A stretch of 33,290 bases of DNA from an uncultured Peptococcaceae bacterium. GTDB lineage: Bacteria; Bacillota; Desulfotomaculia; Desulfotomaculales; Desulfocucumaceae. Made by a program: the position numbers and the translations under genes. Position 1 is the first letter of the stretch, and the number at the start of each line of letters is the position of its first letter. This document shows, piece after piece, positions 22,770 to 31,825 of this stretch. The stretch covers positions 1 to 33,290 of the forward strand of contig CATZDY010000025.1 of assembly GCA_958417755.1 (NCBI GenBank), in the 5' to 3' direction. Below the pieces are notes generated by a model that was not told the origin of the DNA, did not search any database, and worked only from the letters and a program-made list of their open reading frames with translations.

Positions 22770-23831
22770 ATGATACCATATATTTTTCCTGCTGGAACAA
22801 CTGACTTTTCAACATTTGGCTTAGGAGGGGCAGGGGGCGCCATATCCTGCACAGTACAGGAAGAACTAAACGGCATGTTTGAATTGGAAATGGAATACCC
22901 CCAAGACGGGGAAATGCTGTTGTATTTGAAAGTAGAAAACTATATTGTGGTGGAAATTGACGGGCTTGCCGAAAGGCAAGTTTTTCGCATATATAGGGTC
23001 ACGGAATCTTTGAACAATACGGTGAAACTCTTTGCAAAACACAAAAGCTATGAGCTTTTGGATGTGCCTGTTGTACCCGTTGATATTGTGGAAAAAACTG
23101 TGGCTGAGGCTTGGGACGCAATAGTATCCAATGCTGTGGAACCCATTGGATATGTTTTTGCTACGGATATATCCAAAACAGTGTCTTTGAATCTGCGGGG
23201 AGAGTCCATAAAGGAAGCGCTGAAGCTTTTGCAAGAAGCTGCAAAAGGGGAATTGAAATGGGATGGCAATAATATCTATTTGAATGCCAACCGCGGAGAA
23301 ACGAATGCCAATATCATGCAATATGGGAAGAACATCATTGACCTTGAGAATGAAATCAATATGGAAGGGGTCTATACGCATATTTTTCCCTATGCCTTAC
23401 AAATAAATGACGAAACCATCACAAGAAAAGTAATTTTGACTGAAAAGGTTATGCCTGTGCCCAATGCCTTGCCTTTATCCAGAAAAATTATTTTTCCCAT
23501 TGACTTATCATCTGAAATAAACATAAGCAGCAGCAATTTAGAAGGCAAATTGCGTGATGCGGCAACAGAATATTTGGTAGAGAATAGCGGTATAGGAACA
23601 ATCAAACAAAGCATTACAGTGGATATATTTGACCAGCGTTCGGCTTGTGCTGAACCTGTGCCAGGGGATTTGGTCTATATCAGGCTAGGGGATTATATGG
23701 GGGTGCATGTGCCTGGTATGGATTTGGATGTAACTTTGCAAGTGGTTTCAACGAGTTACAATGTACTATTGGATAGATACGAAGAATTGGAAATTGGTAC
23801 ACCGGTCAAGACAATTGCCGACCGGTTTTAA
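22770..23831 (+). CDS. Tail-associated protein (Tal, prophage tail endopeptidase-like N-terminal domain)
   Basis: A 353-residue protein matching the phage minor structural / Prophage_tail family: MIPYIFPAGTTDF, then SCTVQEELNGMFELEMEYP, YIVVEIDGLAERQVFRIYRV, KHKSYELLDVPVVPVD and C-terminal VTLQVVSTSYNVLLDRYEEL. It forms the trimeric tip below Dit. It is short and lacks a C-terminal peptidoglycan hydrolase or fibre domain, so cell-wall or receptor functions probably lie in the giant protein that follows. ATG 22770 directly follows the Dit stop. Confidence 0.82.
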   Translation: MIPYIFPAGTTDFSTFGLGGAGGAISCTVQEELNGMFELEMEYPQDGEMLLYLKVENYIVVEIDGLAERQVFRIYRVTESLNNTVKLFAKHKSYELLDVPVVPVDIVEKTVAEAWDAIVSNAVEPIGYVFATDISKTVSLNLRGESIKEALKLLQEAAKGELKWDGNNIYLNANRGETNANIMQYGKNIIDLENEINMEGVYTHIFPYALQINDETITRKVILTEKVMPVPNALPLSRKIIFPIDLSSEINISSSNLEGKLRDAATEYLVENSGIGTIKQSITVDIFDQRSACAEPVPGDLVYIRLGDYMGVHVPGMDLDVTLQVVSTSYNVLLDRYEELEIGTPVKTIADRF

Positions 23832-23842
23832 GGAGTGATGTT

Positions 23843-26800
23843 ATGGCTGATTTAACTTTGAACATACCGGTAGAACTTGACTGGTCCAAACAAGACCGGA
23901 TAGACACAGGGACTTGTTTGGTGACAAATGACTATGATGTATATACTGTATCTGCCACAGTTATGCGTGACGGGGCAGTGATGGATTGCTCAGCATACAC
24001 AGCCCGGATTCGTTTCCTGCGGGAGGATGATGTGGCTGTGGGGGAAAGCCTTTGTACTGTGGATAAAACTATGATTGTTGCACCTATTCCCAATGTGGCT
24101 TTTAATGTTCGGGGCACAGTGACAGCGGAGATATCTTTATATGACGGGACTGTAAAGCGAAGAACTTTACAGCCTTTTTTGTTTAGTGTGCGTCCTAGCA
24201 TTGACACAGATGGAACAATAGACCCTGTGGATACTGTACTGGCAATTGACCAAATGTTAAATGAAGCGCAGGAAGCGATAGACAATAAAACCCAGGAAGC
24301 TGAAGAAAGCATGGGGTTATTGCTAGAAGAAGCCACCACCCAGGCGAATATAGCCACCACAAAGGCCAACCAAGCGGCAGCCCAAGCCTCAAATGCTACT
24401 GCCCTAGTGGACCGGGTAGAAGCTCTATTGGATGAGGTTGTGAATAGCGGCGTGGTATTTGACGCTGTTATCTACAACCAAGAGACTGGCTATTTGCGCA
24501 TTACCAAAGATGGCAAGGATGTGGTGGACCCTTGCCGCATTGATACGGTGGCTTTTGACTCCATCACCTATAACCAGGAGACAGGAGAACTGCACATTAC
24601 CAAGGGCGGCACAGATGTAGCAGACCCTTGCCTTATTGACACAGTGGCCTTTGATGCTATTACTTATAACAAACAGACCAATGAGCTGCACATTACCAAA
24701 GGCGGTACAGATGTGGCAGACCCTTGTCTTATTGATACTGTGGCTTTTGATGCAGTGAGTTTTAATGCAGAAACAGGGTACTTGCATGTTACAAAAGAAG
24801 GCAAGGATGTTATCCCGCCTTGTTTTATTGATATTAGTAATGACGGCCTTGCCTTTGATGCGGTAAGCTATAACCAGGAAACCGGGTATTTGCATATTAC
24901 CATGGAAGGTACGGATGTGGTGGACCCTTGCTTTATCGGGGGACTTACCTTTGACGGAATGAGCTACAATGCGGATACAGGCTATTTGCATATCACCATG
25001 GAAGGAAAAGATGTGATAGAGCCATGCCTGGTTGAAAGGGTTATCTTTGACGCCATGAGTTATGACCAGGAAACCGGGTATTTGCATATCCAAAAAGAAG
25101 GCGAGGACATTGTGGACCCCTGTTTCATCGGGGGTGGCGGCGGAGCTTCGGCCAGTACGGTGGTAAAGTTGGAGAATCTCACTGGAAGCACTACCATTCC
25201 CGTAGCCTTCGGGCAACCTGCTGTGCTTTCTTATAGCTATCATGATTATGACAGCAACGGGGATGTAACCAATAGTGCTGGAACTTTGGAGCTTTTCATC
25301 AACAATGTGAATATCTTGACCCAAAATATTGAACAAGGCAACCGCACCCTTGATGTTGGTACGTACCTGGTACAGGGCATCAATAAGGTCAAAATCAAAG
25401 TAACGGACGAAGATGGCAACTATGGCACTAAAACTTGGACAGTAAATGCCGTCGCCATTTCTATCAGCGCAACTTTCGACGATGCGGCAATCAATACTGG
25501 CGCGCTTTTGTTCCGCTATACGCCCGTAGGGAACAATCTGGAAAAAACCATTCACTTTCTGGTGGACGGGCGGGAAGTGGCCACAGCCACGGTTACGGCT
25601 TCAAACCGCCAACAGTTGCAGTCAATCCCGGCCCAAAGCCACGGGGCGCACAGGCTGAAGGTTTACGCCACTGCCACGGTATCCGGGGTAACAGTAACCA
25701 GTAACATCTTGGAATATGATGTGATATGGGCTGCGGCAGGGAATACCACGCCTATCATTGCTTGCAGTTTTACGGGCAAGGCGAAGCAATACAGCACGGT
25801 TTCTATCCCCTATATTGTGTATAGCCCGCTCAATCTTACCTCAGCAATCACTTTGGCGATTGATGGAAACGTTGTTTCAACATTAACTGTGGACAGGACA
25901 AGGCAAATTTGGGCCTATAAGCCGGAAACCATGGGGACCAAAACCCTTACCATTACCTGCGGCTCTGTGGTGAAAACAATATCCTTAGAGGTGGAGGGTA
26001 TTGGCATTGATATTGAGCCTGTTACCACTGGTCTCGTGTTTGACTTAAACCCTGCGGGGCATACGAACAATGATACTGACCGGGAAGAGTTTGGTTATTT
26101 GGATGCCAGTGGAGTGAATCATCCTTTGGTATTTTCTGATAACTTCGACTGGCACAACGGCGGCTTTCAGCTTGATGCAGAGGGCAACACGTATTTTTGT
26201 GTAAAATGCGGGACATGGGTAAAAACTGACAGCAGCCTTTTCACTGATGATGCCATGCGAAACGGCAAGGAATTGAAATTCGTATTCAAAGCAACCAATT
26301 GCCGGGATTATGACGCCAAAGCTGCTTCTTGTATGGCAGACGGCATTGGTTTGACAATACAGGCTCAAAAGGCCCTTGTGAAGTCCGAGCAGACCACCAT
26401 GGAAGTGCCGTATTGTGAAGACAGTATGATTGAAATGGATGTGAACATTGAACCGGACAGCAAGGACCGGGTGATGATGGTTTGGCTGGAGGGCGTGCCT
26501 TCTAAGGTTGAGATTTATGCGGCTAACGACAATTTTACCCAGAGCACATCTGAACCGCTGACCATTGGCTCCAATGACTGCGATGTCCATATATACCGCA
26601 TCAAGGCCTATGAAAATGATTTGACACAGCTAGAAATACATGGGAATTGGATAGCCGACGCACCCAGTGCAGAGGAAAATTTAGAACGGTATACGCGAAA
26701 CAATATTTACGACGCAAACGGCAATATTGATATGGCCAAACTTGCGGAAGTGAGCCCTGATTTGCGGATTATCCTGGTAGAAGCGGACAGGATGACCACG

Positions 26801-29800
26801 GCCAAATCGGATAAAGTGCCTTGTAAGGTTACCCACACCTTTAAGACCGGGGGCACAACCCATTGTTTCACGGCTAACAATGTGGAGATGAAAGCCCAAG
26901 GCACATCATCTGTGCAATACGGGGAGGCGGCGCTAAACCTTGACTTGAGCTTTAAGGAAGGTTTTAGCTTTGAAGACGGCACCCAAGCAAATGTATATAC
27001 CATGACGGACAACAGCATTGGGGTGAACTATTTCAACATCAAGTTGAATGTGGCAAGCTCTGAGAATGCCAACAATGTGGTGCTGGCAGATGAGTACAAC
27101 AATTACCAGCCCTATCTTAACCCGGCCAGGGCGGCAAACCCGAAAGTCAGGGATACCGTGGAAGGGCACCCTTGCGTTGTCTTTTATCACAATACCAGCA
27201 ATGTAACTGTGCAAGTGGGGGCTATATCCGTGCCGCCGGATACCACAATTTTGTATGGCTGCGGGGATATGAACAACTCCAAGAAGAATCTGGAGGTCTT
27301 TGGCCAAGGGGGTAATGATAATCAATGTTGCGTGGAGCTTTTGAACAATACCAGCAACAACACTCTTTGGAAAAGCGACGATTTAAGCCAAGAAACATGG
27401 GACGGGGACGGTAACTTTGAATTCAGGTATCCGGAAGAGCCAACGGATGAGATGAAAGCAGCCTGGCAGCGCGTTCTTTCGTGGGTAGTATCTACGGACC
27501 GGACAGCAGCCACAGGGGACGCTTTGCCCATAGCAAAATCTTACAATGGGGTTACTTATACCAATGATACGGCGGAATACCGCGGGGCGAAATTCGTAGC
27601 AGAGTTTGAGGACTATTTTATTAAGGACTCTGCTCTGTATCACTACCTATTCACCGAACGCCATGCCATGGTGGACAACCGGGCTAAAAACGTTTTTGTA
27701 TCCACGGATGACGGCATTCATTGGGATTTTACCAAGGACTATGACAATGACACAGCGGACGGCAATGACAATGAGGGGGGCTTGACGCTCTCCTATGGCA
27801 TGGAGGATACGGATACCATTGGTGCCAAGGATGTATTCAATGCCTCTGGCAGTGTCATTTGGTGCAATATCCGGGACCTCATGTATGATGATTTACGTAC
27901 TCTCTTTTTAGATTTAGAAAGCAAAGGGGCTTGGGATGCCAAGCGAATCCTGGCCAAGTATACCGAACACCAAAGGCCCCGGCCCGAGGCGCTGGTCATT
28001 GAAGACATGTGGAAGAAATATATCCGGCCCTATACCAACAGTGGAACCCATGCCTATCTGGAAATGATGTACGGCACGAAGGCAGACCAACGCCGGCAAT
28101 TTGAGACTTACCAGGAAAAATATATTGCCAGTAAATACATGGGCACAGCGGCCACTTCTGACGCCATAACCTTTAGGGCTTACACGCCAAACAATTGGGG
28201 CGGGGTTGCACCAAACAGCAACATCACTGTGACGCCCTATGCTGATATGTATGTTGTGATTAAATCAGGTTCCGGGGTTGTGAGGCAGAGGGCGAAACGC
28301 GGGACAGCTTATACTCTTACTTGTCCGGTTGATACGTTGAATGATACGGAAATCTACTTGTATGGTGCTTCGAACATTTCGGATGTGGGGGACTTGGCCC
28401 CGCTTTATGTGGGGTATTTCAACATTTCCAGCGCTATCAAGTTGCGGCATCTGAAGCTGGGGGACGGCACCAGGGGATACAGCAACACCAACGCAACCAC
28501 CATTGGCCTGGGGAATAATATTCTTTTGGAAACCCTGGACATTCGAAATTGTCCGAATTTAAATCAAACCCTGGATTTAACGGGGTGTGTTGCGCTGATT
28601 TCTCTGGAAGCTGTGGGTTCTGGTATCACTGGGGTATCCTTTGCCCCTGGCGGGAAAATCCAAACTGCCCATCTCCCGGCAGTGAACAGCCTTTTTGCTA
28701 TGGCCTTGAGAGAGCTGCAGGAGTTAACGTTTGCGTCCTACAATAATTTGCGGACTTTGCGGATAGAAGAATGCGCAACCATTGATACCCTGGGGCTGGT
28801 AAAAAATGCTACGGGCCTAACGCGTATCAGATTGTTAGGGATTGACTGGATGCTTCAAAATACGGATATGCTTGACAGATTGGTTGCTCTGACCGGGTTG
28901 GATGAAAATGGATACAATTTGGAAATATCAGTCCTGGCTGGCAAGGTCTTTGTGCCAATTATGCGGCAAGCAAAGTTAGCGACCTATCAAGATGCTTGGA
29001 CGGATTTAGCTATCACCTATGAAACGCTGATTCAGCAGTACCTTGTTACCTTTGTGAACTGGGATAATACGCTGCTTTGGCAAACATATGTGGACCGTGG
29101 CAGCGATGTAGCGGACCCTGTGGCTACAGGTATCATAGAAGCGCCCACAAGAGCTAGCACTATATCCACTGTGTATACTTATGACGGCTGGGATGCGGAT
29201 TTGACCACCATCATAGCCCCGCGGACCATTACAGCGAAATATGCCGAATCTGTCCGCATGTACACGGTTCGCTGGTATTCCCAGGTAGGTATTGTCATGG
29301 ATACGCAAACAGTGGGGTACGGCAGTGAGGCAGTCTATACAGGGCAAACGCCGGAAAGAACGGACGAAGAAGCCCAATTTGTTTATTATTTGTTCAATGG
29401 CTGGGATAAGAGTACTGGTTTCATCAAAGGCGATACGGATGTGTGGGCCGTATGGCAAAGGGGAGAACTCCCCAGGGCTGGCACTGATATCAGCGCAATG
29501 ACACCGGCTGAAATTTGTGCTGTGGTCAAAAGCAAAAAGGCAAGTGAGTATTTTTCTCTAAAAGATAGGGTCAATATTCAATTTGGCTATGCACCGGAAT
29601 ATACGAATATCACCTTTAGGGATGTGGCGAATAATCTTGTGCTTGATGGTTCCACCTACAGGGATACAGGCATTCAGCTTTTGAAAAATGATGCAGCTTG
29701 GACTATTGTAGCGGATATGCAGTTTGACGAAGCAACGCCTGACCAAACTATGCTTTGCTGCTTTGAGGAAGATGGTTTTATGGGCTTTAAAGTTAGGTAT

Positions 29801-30811
29801 GTCAACGGTCCATCTGTGCAATGGGGCACAATGAGCCTAAACAGCGGGGCAACAACATACCGTGAAATCATGGTGATAAGACACGAGGAAGGCAGCAAAA
29901 ATGTCAAGGTCTACAGCTCAAAGGCCTATGATGATAATATTGTTGTGCAAGAGCTAACCAAAACCACCAATACCCAAACCAATGCCAGTCTGATATTAGG
30001 CGCAACAAAAACGGATGCCGGGAATATCGGGGACTATGCAAAGGGGACTATTCACTCTTGCCGGATTTGGAATGGTGATTTAGGGGATGTGGATTGCAGA
30101 AAACTGGTGAGTTGGCCTAGGGAGGTTTACACCTTTGAGGTCGGTGGGTTCAATAAATACAAACTAACTGCCAACAGCATCCAATTCACCAATGTTGATT
30201 TTGTCTGTGCCGGTCTTTTGGAACGTCCCAAGCAAATGAACACAACAGACTCAAATGCCGGAGGCTGGAGTGAAATGCCGCTTCGTGCATGGATGCAAAA
30301 CAGGCTGTATAAGGGTTTCCCGGATATCTGGCGGCTCATGATGCAGCAATGCCGAATCAATTACAACAAGTATGTGGACGGTATGAATAGTGAAATTGGT
30401 ATGTCAAATGACTATATCTGGGTGCCGGCATATGCAGAGATGCAAAGCACAATTACGGAGCCGTGGCCGTATGAAGGCGATTGGGTGACCTTCTTTACCA
30501 ATGACCAGACTAGAATCAAATTTAAAGGATTTACTCTGCCGGATGGATACCGGACAATTACGTCGGGTACAGACCCCACTACAACAGACAACACCATCAA
30601 AGAGGGAGATCTCTGGATTAATTCTGCGAACCAATCAAGGGGTTATTACCGGCATAAAGGGGCCTGGATTCCGGCGGAATACTTCTGGCTTCGTGGGGCT
30701 TCGGTTATGGCTGCCACTAATTTTTGCTCTGTGAGTTATGGGGGCTATGTGGGTGCGAATGATATTACTGCAAACGGCAATGCGGGTATTTGCTCCCGCT
30801 TTTCCATATAG
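23843..30811 (+). CDS. Giant mosaic baseplate/adhesin protein with BppU N-terminal domain (2322 residues)
   Basis: Residues 1-130 form a BppU/DUF2479 anchor (LDWSKQDRIDTGTCLVTNDY) and 135-204 an Ala-rich coiled coil. Residues 205-430 are seven FDA-x-x-YNQETGYLHIT repeats and about 435-720 beta-rich Ig-like domains. Residues 935-1430 recall CotH-like proteins (EMKAQGTSSVQYGEAALNLD, and HWDFTKDYDNDTADGNDNEG). Residues 1530-1685 are leucine-rich-repeat-like. About 1730-1870 hold two Listeria-Bacteroides/InlB-B-type repeats (FVNWDNTLLW, YTVRWYSQVG), 1909-2092 a LamG/concanavalin-like lectin and 2100-2322 a DUF6273-like C-type-lectin-fold end (YFWLRGASVM to ICSRFSI). It probably extends from the baseplate to bind surface glycans or proteins. 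Domain calls beyond the first three are by eye. Confidence 0.75.
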   Translation: MADLTLNIPVELDWSKQDRIDTGTCLVTNDYDVYTVSATVMRDGAVMDCSAYTARIRFLREDDVAVGESLCTVDKTMIVAPIPNVAFNVRGTVTAEISLYDGTVKRRTLQPFLFSVRPSIDTDGTIDPVDTVLAIDQMLNEAQEAIDNKTQEAEESMGLLLEEATTQANIATTKANQAAAQASNATALVDRVEALLDEVVNSGVVFDAVIYNQETGYLRITKDGKDVVDPCRIDTVAFDSITYNQETGELHITKGGTDVADPCLIDTVAFDAITYNKQTNELHITKGGTDVADPCLIDTVAFDAVSFNAETGYLHVTKEGKDVIPPCFIDISNDGLAFDAVSYNQETGYLHITMEGTDVVDPCFIGGLTFDGMSYNADTGYLHITMEGKDVIEPCLVERVIFDAMSYDQETGYLHIQKEGEDIVDPCFIGGGGGASASTVVKLENLTGSTTIPVAFGQPAVLSYSYHDYDSNGDVTNSAGTLELFINNVNILTQNIEQGNRTLDVGTYLVQGINKVKIKVTDEDGNYGTKTWTVNAVAISISATFDDAAINTGALLFRYTPVGNNLEKTIHFLVDGREVATATVTASNRQQLQSIPAQSHGAHRLKVYATATVSGVTVTSNILEYDVIWAAAGNTTPIIACSFTGKAKQYSTVSIPYIVYSPLNLTSAITLAIDGNVVSTLTVDRTRQIWAYKPETMGTKTLTITCGSVVKTISLEVEGIGIDIEPVTTGLVFDLNPAGHTNNDTDREEFGYLDASGVNHPLVFSDNFDWHNGGFQLDAEGNTYFCVKCGTWVKTDSSLFTDDAMRNGKELKFVFKATNCRDYDAKAASCMADGIGLTIQAQKALVKSEQTTMEVPYCEDSMIEMDVNIEPDSKDRVMMVWLEGVPSKVEIYAANDNFTQSTSEPLTIGSNDCDVHIYRIKAYENDLTQLEIHGNWIADAPSAEENLERYTRNNIYDANGNIDMAKLAEVSPDLRIILVEADRMTTAKSDKVPCKVTHTFKTGGTTHCFTANNVEMKAQGTSSVQYGEAALNLDLSFKEGFSFEDGTQANVYTMTDNSIGVNYFNIKLNVASSENANNVVLADEYNNYQPYLNPARAANPKVRDTVEGHPCVVFYHNTSNVTVQVGAISVPPDTTILYGCGDMNNSKKNLEVFGQGGNDNQCCVELLNNTSNNTLWKSDDLSQETWDGDGNFEFRYPEEPTDEMKAAWQRVLSWVVSTDRTAATGDALPIAKSYNGVTYTNDTAEYRGAKFVAEFEDYFIKDSALYHYLFTERHAMVDNRAKNVFVSTDDGIHWDFTKDYDNDTADGNDNEGGLTLSYGMEDTDTIGAKDVFNASGSVIWCNIRDLMYDDLRTLFLDLESKGAWDAKRILAKYTEHQRPRPEALVIEDMWKKYIRPYTNSGTHAYLEMMYGTKADQRRQFETYQEKYIASKYMGTAATSDAITFRAYTPNNWGGVAPNSNITVTPYADMYVVIKSGSGVVRQRAKRGTAYTLTCPVDTLNDTEIYLYGASNISDVGDLAPLYVGYFNISSAIKLRHLKLGDGTRGYSNTNATTIGLGNNILLETLDIRNCPNLNQTLDLTGCVALISLEAVGSGITGVSFAPGGKIQTAHLPAVNSLFAMALRELQELTFASYNNLRTLRIEECATIDTLGLVKNATGLTRIRLLGIDWMLQNTDMLDRLVALTGLDENGYNLEISVLAGKVFVPIMRQAKLATYQDAWTDLAITYETLIQQYLVTFVNWDNTLLWQTYVDRGSDVADPVATGIIEAPTRASTISTVYTYDGWDADLTTIIAPRTITAKYAESVRMYTVRWYSQVGIVMDTQTVGYGSEAVYTGQTPERTDEEAQFVYYLFNGWDKSTGFIKGDTDVWAVWQRGELPRAGTDISAMTPAEICAVVKSKKASEYFSLKDRVNIQFGYAPEYTNITFRDVANNLVLDGSTYRDTGIQLLKNDAAWTIVADMQFDEATPDQTMLCCFEEDGFMGFKVRYVNGPSVQWGTMSLNSGATTYREIMVIRHEEGSKNVKVYSSKAYDDNIVVQELTKTTNTQTNASLILGATKTDAGNIGDYAKGTIHSCRIWNGDLGDVDCRKLVSWPREVYTFEVGGFNKYKLTANSIQFTNVDFVCAGLLERPKQMNTTDSNAGGWSEMPLRAWMQNRLYKGFPDIWRLMMQQCRINYNKYVDGMNSEIGMSNDYIWVPAYAEMQSTITEPWPYEGDWVTFFTNDQTRIKFKGFTLPDGYRTITSGTDPTTTDNTIKEGDLWINSANQSRGYYRHKGAWIPAEYFWLRGASVMAATNFCSVSYGGYVGANDITANGNAGICSRFSI
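24455..25131 (+). repeat. Seven imperfect repeats of about 32-35 codons in the giant protein gene
   Basis: Each unit encodes F-D-A-I/V/M-S/T-Y-N-x-E-T-G-Y/E-L-H-I-T, then K/M-x-G-x-D-V-x-D/P-P-C and a short linker (IDTVA or IGG). The Pro-Cys near each unit end is invariant, giving seven regularly spaced cysteines. Such arrays usually form a beta-strand stalk or spacer. Units 2-3 and 5-6 are the closest pairs. Confidence 0.9.
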
Positions 30812-30823
30812 GGGGTGTACAGT

Positions 30824-31273
30824 GTGAATTATTATAAGGTTATTGTGAATGGCGCAGTGATTGATGTGAATTACGTGTTTTTAAAGTGGCAGGAGAAAAA
30901 CAAGATACTAATAGGGTGCGCTGCAGAGGATGGGCAGTTCATTCAATCTTCGGACCAAAAGACAGTATGGCGGGCCCCATGGCTAAACAAATATCCGGAA
31001 GAGGCTGGAGGATATGAAATTGTAAAAGCTGTGGAAATATCCGAAGAGGAATACAAGGAACTACGGGCTGTGTTGGATTTGGGAGAGCCAGTGCAACCCC
31101 CTGCAGAGCCGGAGCTGCCGCCAGAGGAAAAACCGGAGGAGCCGGAGCCTATTGAACCTGTTATGTCTCCAGTGGAAATGCGGCTAAAGATTAATGAGTT
31201 GGAAGAAAAAGTGAAGCAGCTGGATATTCTTGAAGGTTGTGTATTGGAATTATCTGAAATTGTATATGCTTAG
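30824..31273 (+). CDS. Small tail-associated protein with Pro/Glu linker and coiled coil
   Basis: A 149-residue protein. The N-terminal 75 residues are beta-like (MNYYKVIVNGAVIDVNYVFL). Residues 88-115 are a Pro/Glu-rich linker (PAEPELPPEEKPEEPEP) and residues 118-149 a coiled coil (EMRLKINELEEKVKQLDILE). GTG 30824 lies eight bases after AGGGGG. The in-frame GTG at 30815 would overlap that site and is less likely. Proteins of this plan often follow the last tail fibre gene in Bacillota prophages and may assist fibre assembly. The function is unassigned. Confidence 0.6.
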   Translation: MNYYKVIVNGAVIDVNYVFLKWQEKNKILIGCAAEDGQFIQSSDQKTVWRAPWLNKYPEEAGGYEIVKAVEISEEEYKELRAVLDLGEPVQPPAEPELPPEEKPEEPEPIEPVMSPVEMRLKINELEEKVKQLDILEGCVLELSEIVYA

Positions 31274-31284
31274 GGGGAATAGAA

Positions 31285-31416
31285 ATGATAGCTATGTTAT
31301 GGGCGCAAAAAGTCATGTTAGGCACGAAAGTATTTAGTCAGGTGCCGCGGCTATTGAAAGAGCAAGTTCGCGAAATATTGGAGGAATCTGGTTTCGGAGA
31401 ACTTGCCATGGAATAG
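31285..31416 (+). CDS. XkdX-like small phage protein
   Basis: A 43-residue protein, too short for many gene finders. It reads MIAMLWAQKVMLGTKVFSQV and then PRLLKEQVREILEESGFG. The G-T-K-x-F-x-x-V-P-x-x-x-K-x-x-V pattern is that of the small XkdX/CD1375-type proteins found after tail fibre genes. AGGGGGAATAGAA precedes ATG 31285. The holin start lies 13 bp after its stop. The role of this family is unknown. Confidence 0.6.
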   Translation: MIAMLWAQKVMLGTKVFSQVPRLLKEQVREILEESGFGELAME

Positions 31417-31429
31417 GGAGAGGATGAGA

Positions 31430-31825
31430 ATGGAATATTGGGATGTGATTGTGAAATGGGGGGCAGCTATGGGCGGTGGGTTGCTCTCCTTTTTCTTTGG
31501 GGGTTGGTCAGTACTCTTGGGCGCACTGGTTTTTTTTGTAATGGCTGATTATATAACTGGTATTGTAGCGGCGTATTTTGAAAAATCCCTTTCAAGTTCT
31601 GTGGGCTTGAAAGGGATTTCTAGAAAAGTATGCATTTTTGGAGCTGTGGCCATAGCCCACATGATAGACATTGTTTTAGGGCTGGGACAAGTGACAATGC
31701 AAGCGGCTATATTTTTCTATATGGCCAATGAGCTCCTAAGCATCATTGAAAACACGGGGCGTTTTGGTGTACCTTGGCCGGAAGGCGTCAAAAAGGCTAT
31801 TGAGGTTTTACAGCGGGAAAAATGA
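31430..31825 (+). CDS. Phage holin (phage_holin_4 / toxin-secretion holin family)
   Basis: A 131-residue membrane protein. Hydrophobic segments are about residues 12-50 (GGGLLSFFFGGWSVLLGAL and VFFVMADYITGIVAAYF), 68-88 and 92-106. Family signatures are ADYITGIVAA, SLSSSVGLKGISRKV and NELLSIIENTGRFGVPWPEG. It makes the membrane lesion that lets the endolysin reach the wall. ATG 31430 is preceded by AGGGAGAGG at proper distance; an upstream in-frame start would overlap it. A 14-bp perfect inverted repeat lies inside the gene. Confidence 0.88.
   Translation: MEYWDVIVKWGAAMGGGLLSFFFGGWSVLLGALVFFVMADYITGIVAAYFEKSLSSSVGLKGISRKVCIFGAVAIAHMIDIVLGLGQVTMQAAIFFYMANELLSIIENTGRFGVPWPEGVKKAIEVLQREK
31583..31619. 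repeat. 14-bp perfect inverted repeat inside the holin gene
   Basis: AAATCCCTTTCAAG (31583-31596) and CTTGAAAGGGATTT (31606-31619) flank a 9-base loop. In the mRNA this would form a stable hairpin within the conserved SLSSSVGLKGIS segment. It may affect translation or RNA stability, or be an accident of codon choice. Confidence 0.6.

Noticed and set aside
24425..25555. 376-codon minus-strand open frame
   Set aside because: It is the antisense of the seven-repeat region of the giant gene, and its apparent repeats follow from the sense-strand repeats.
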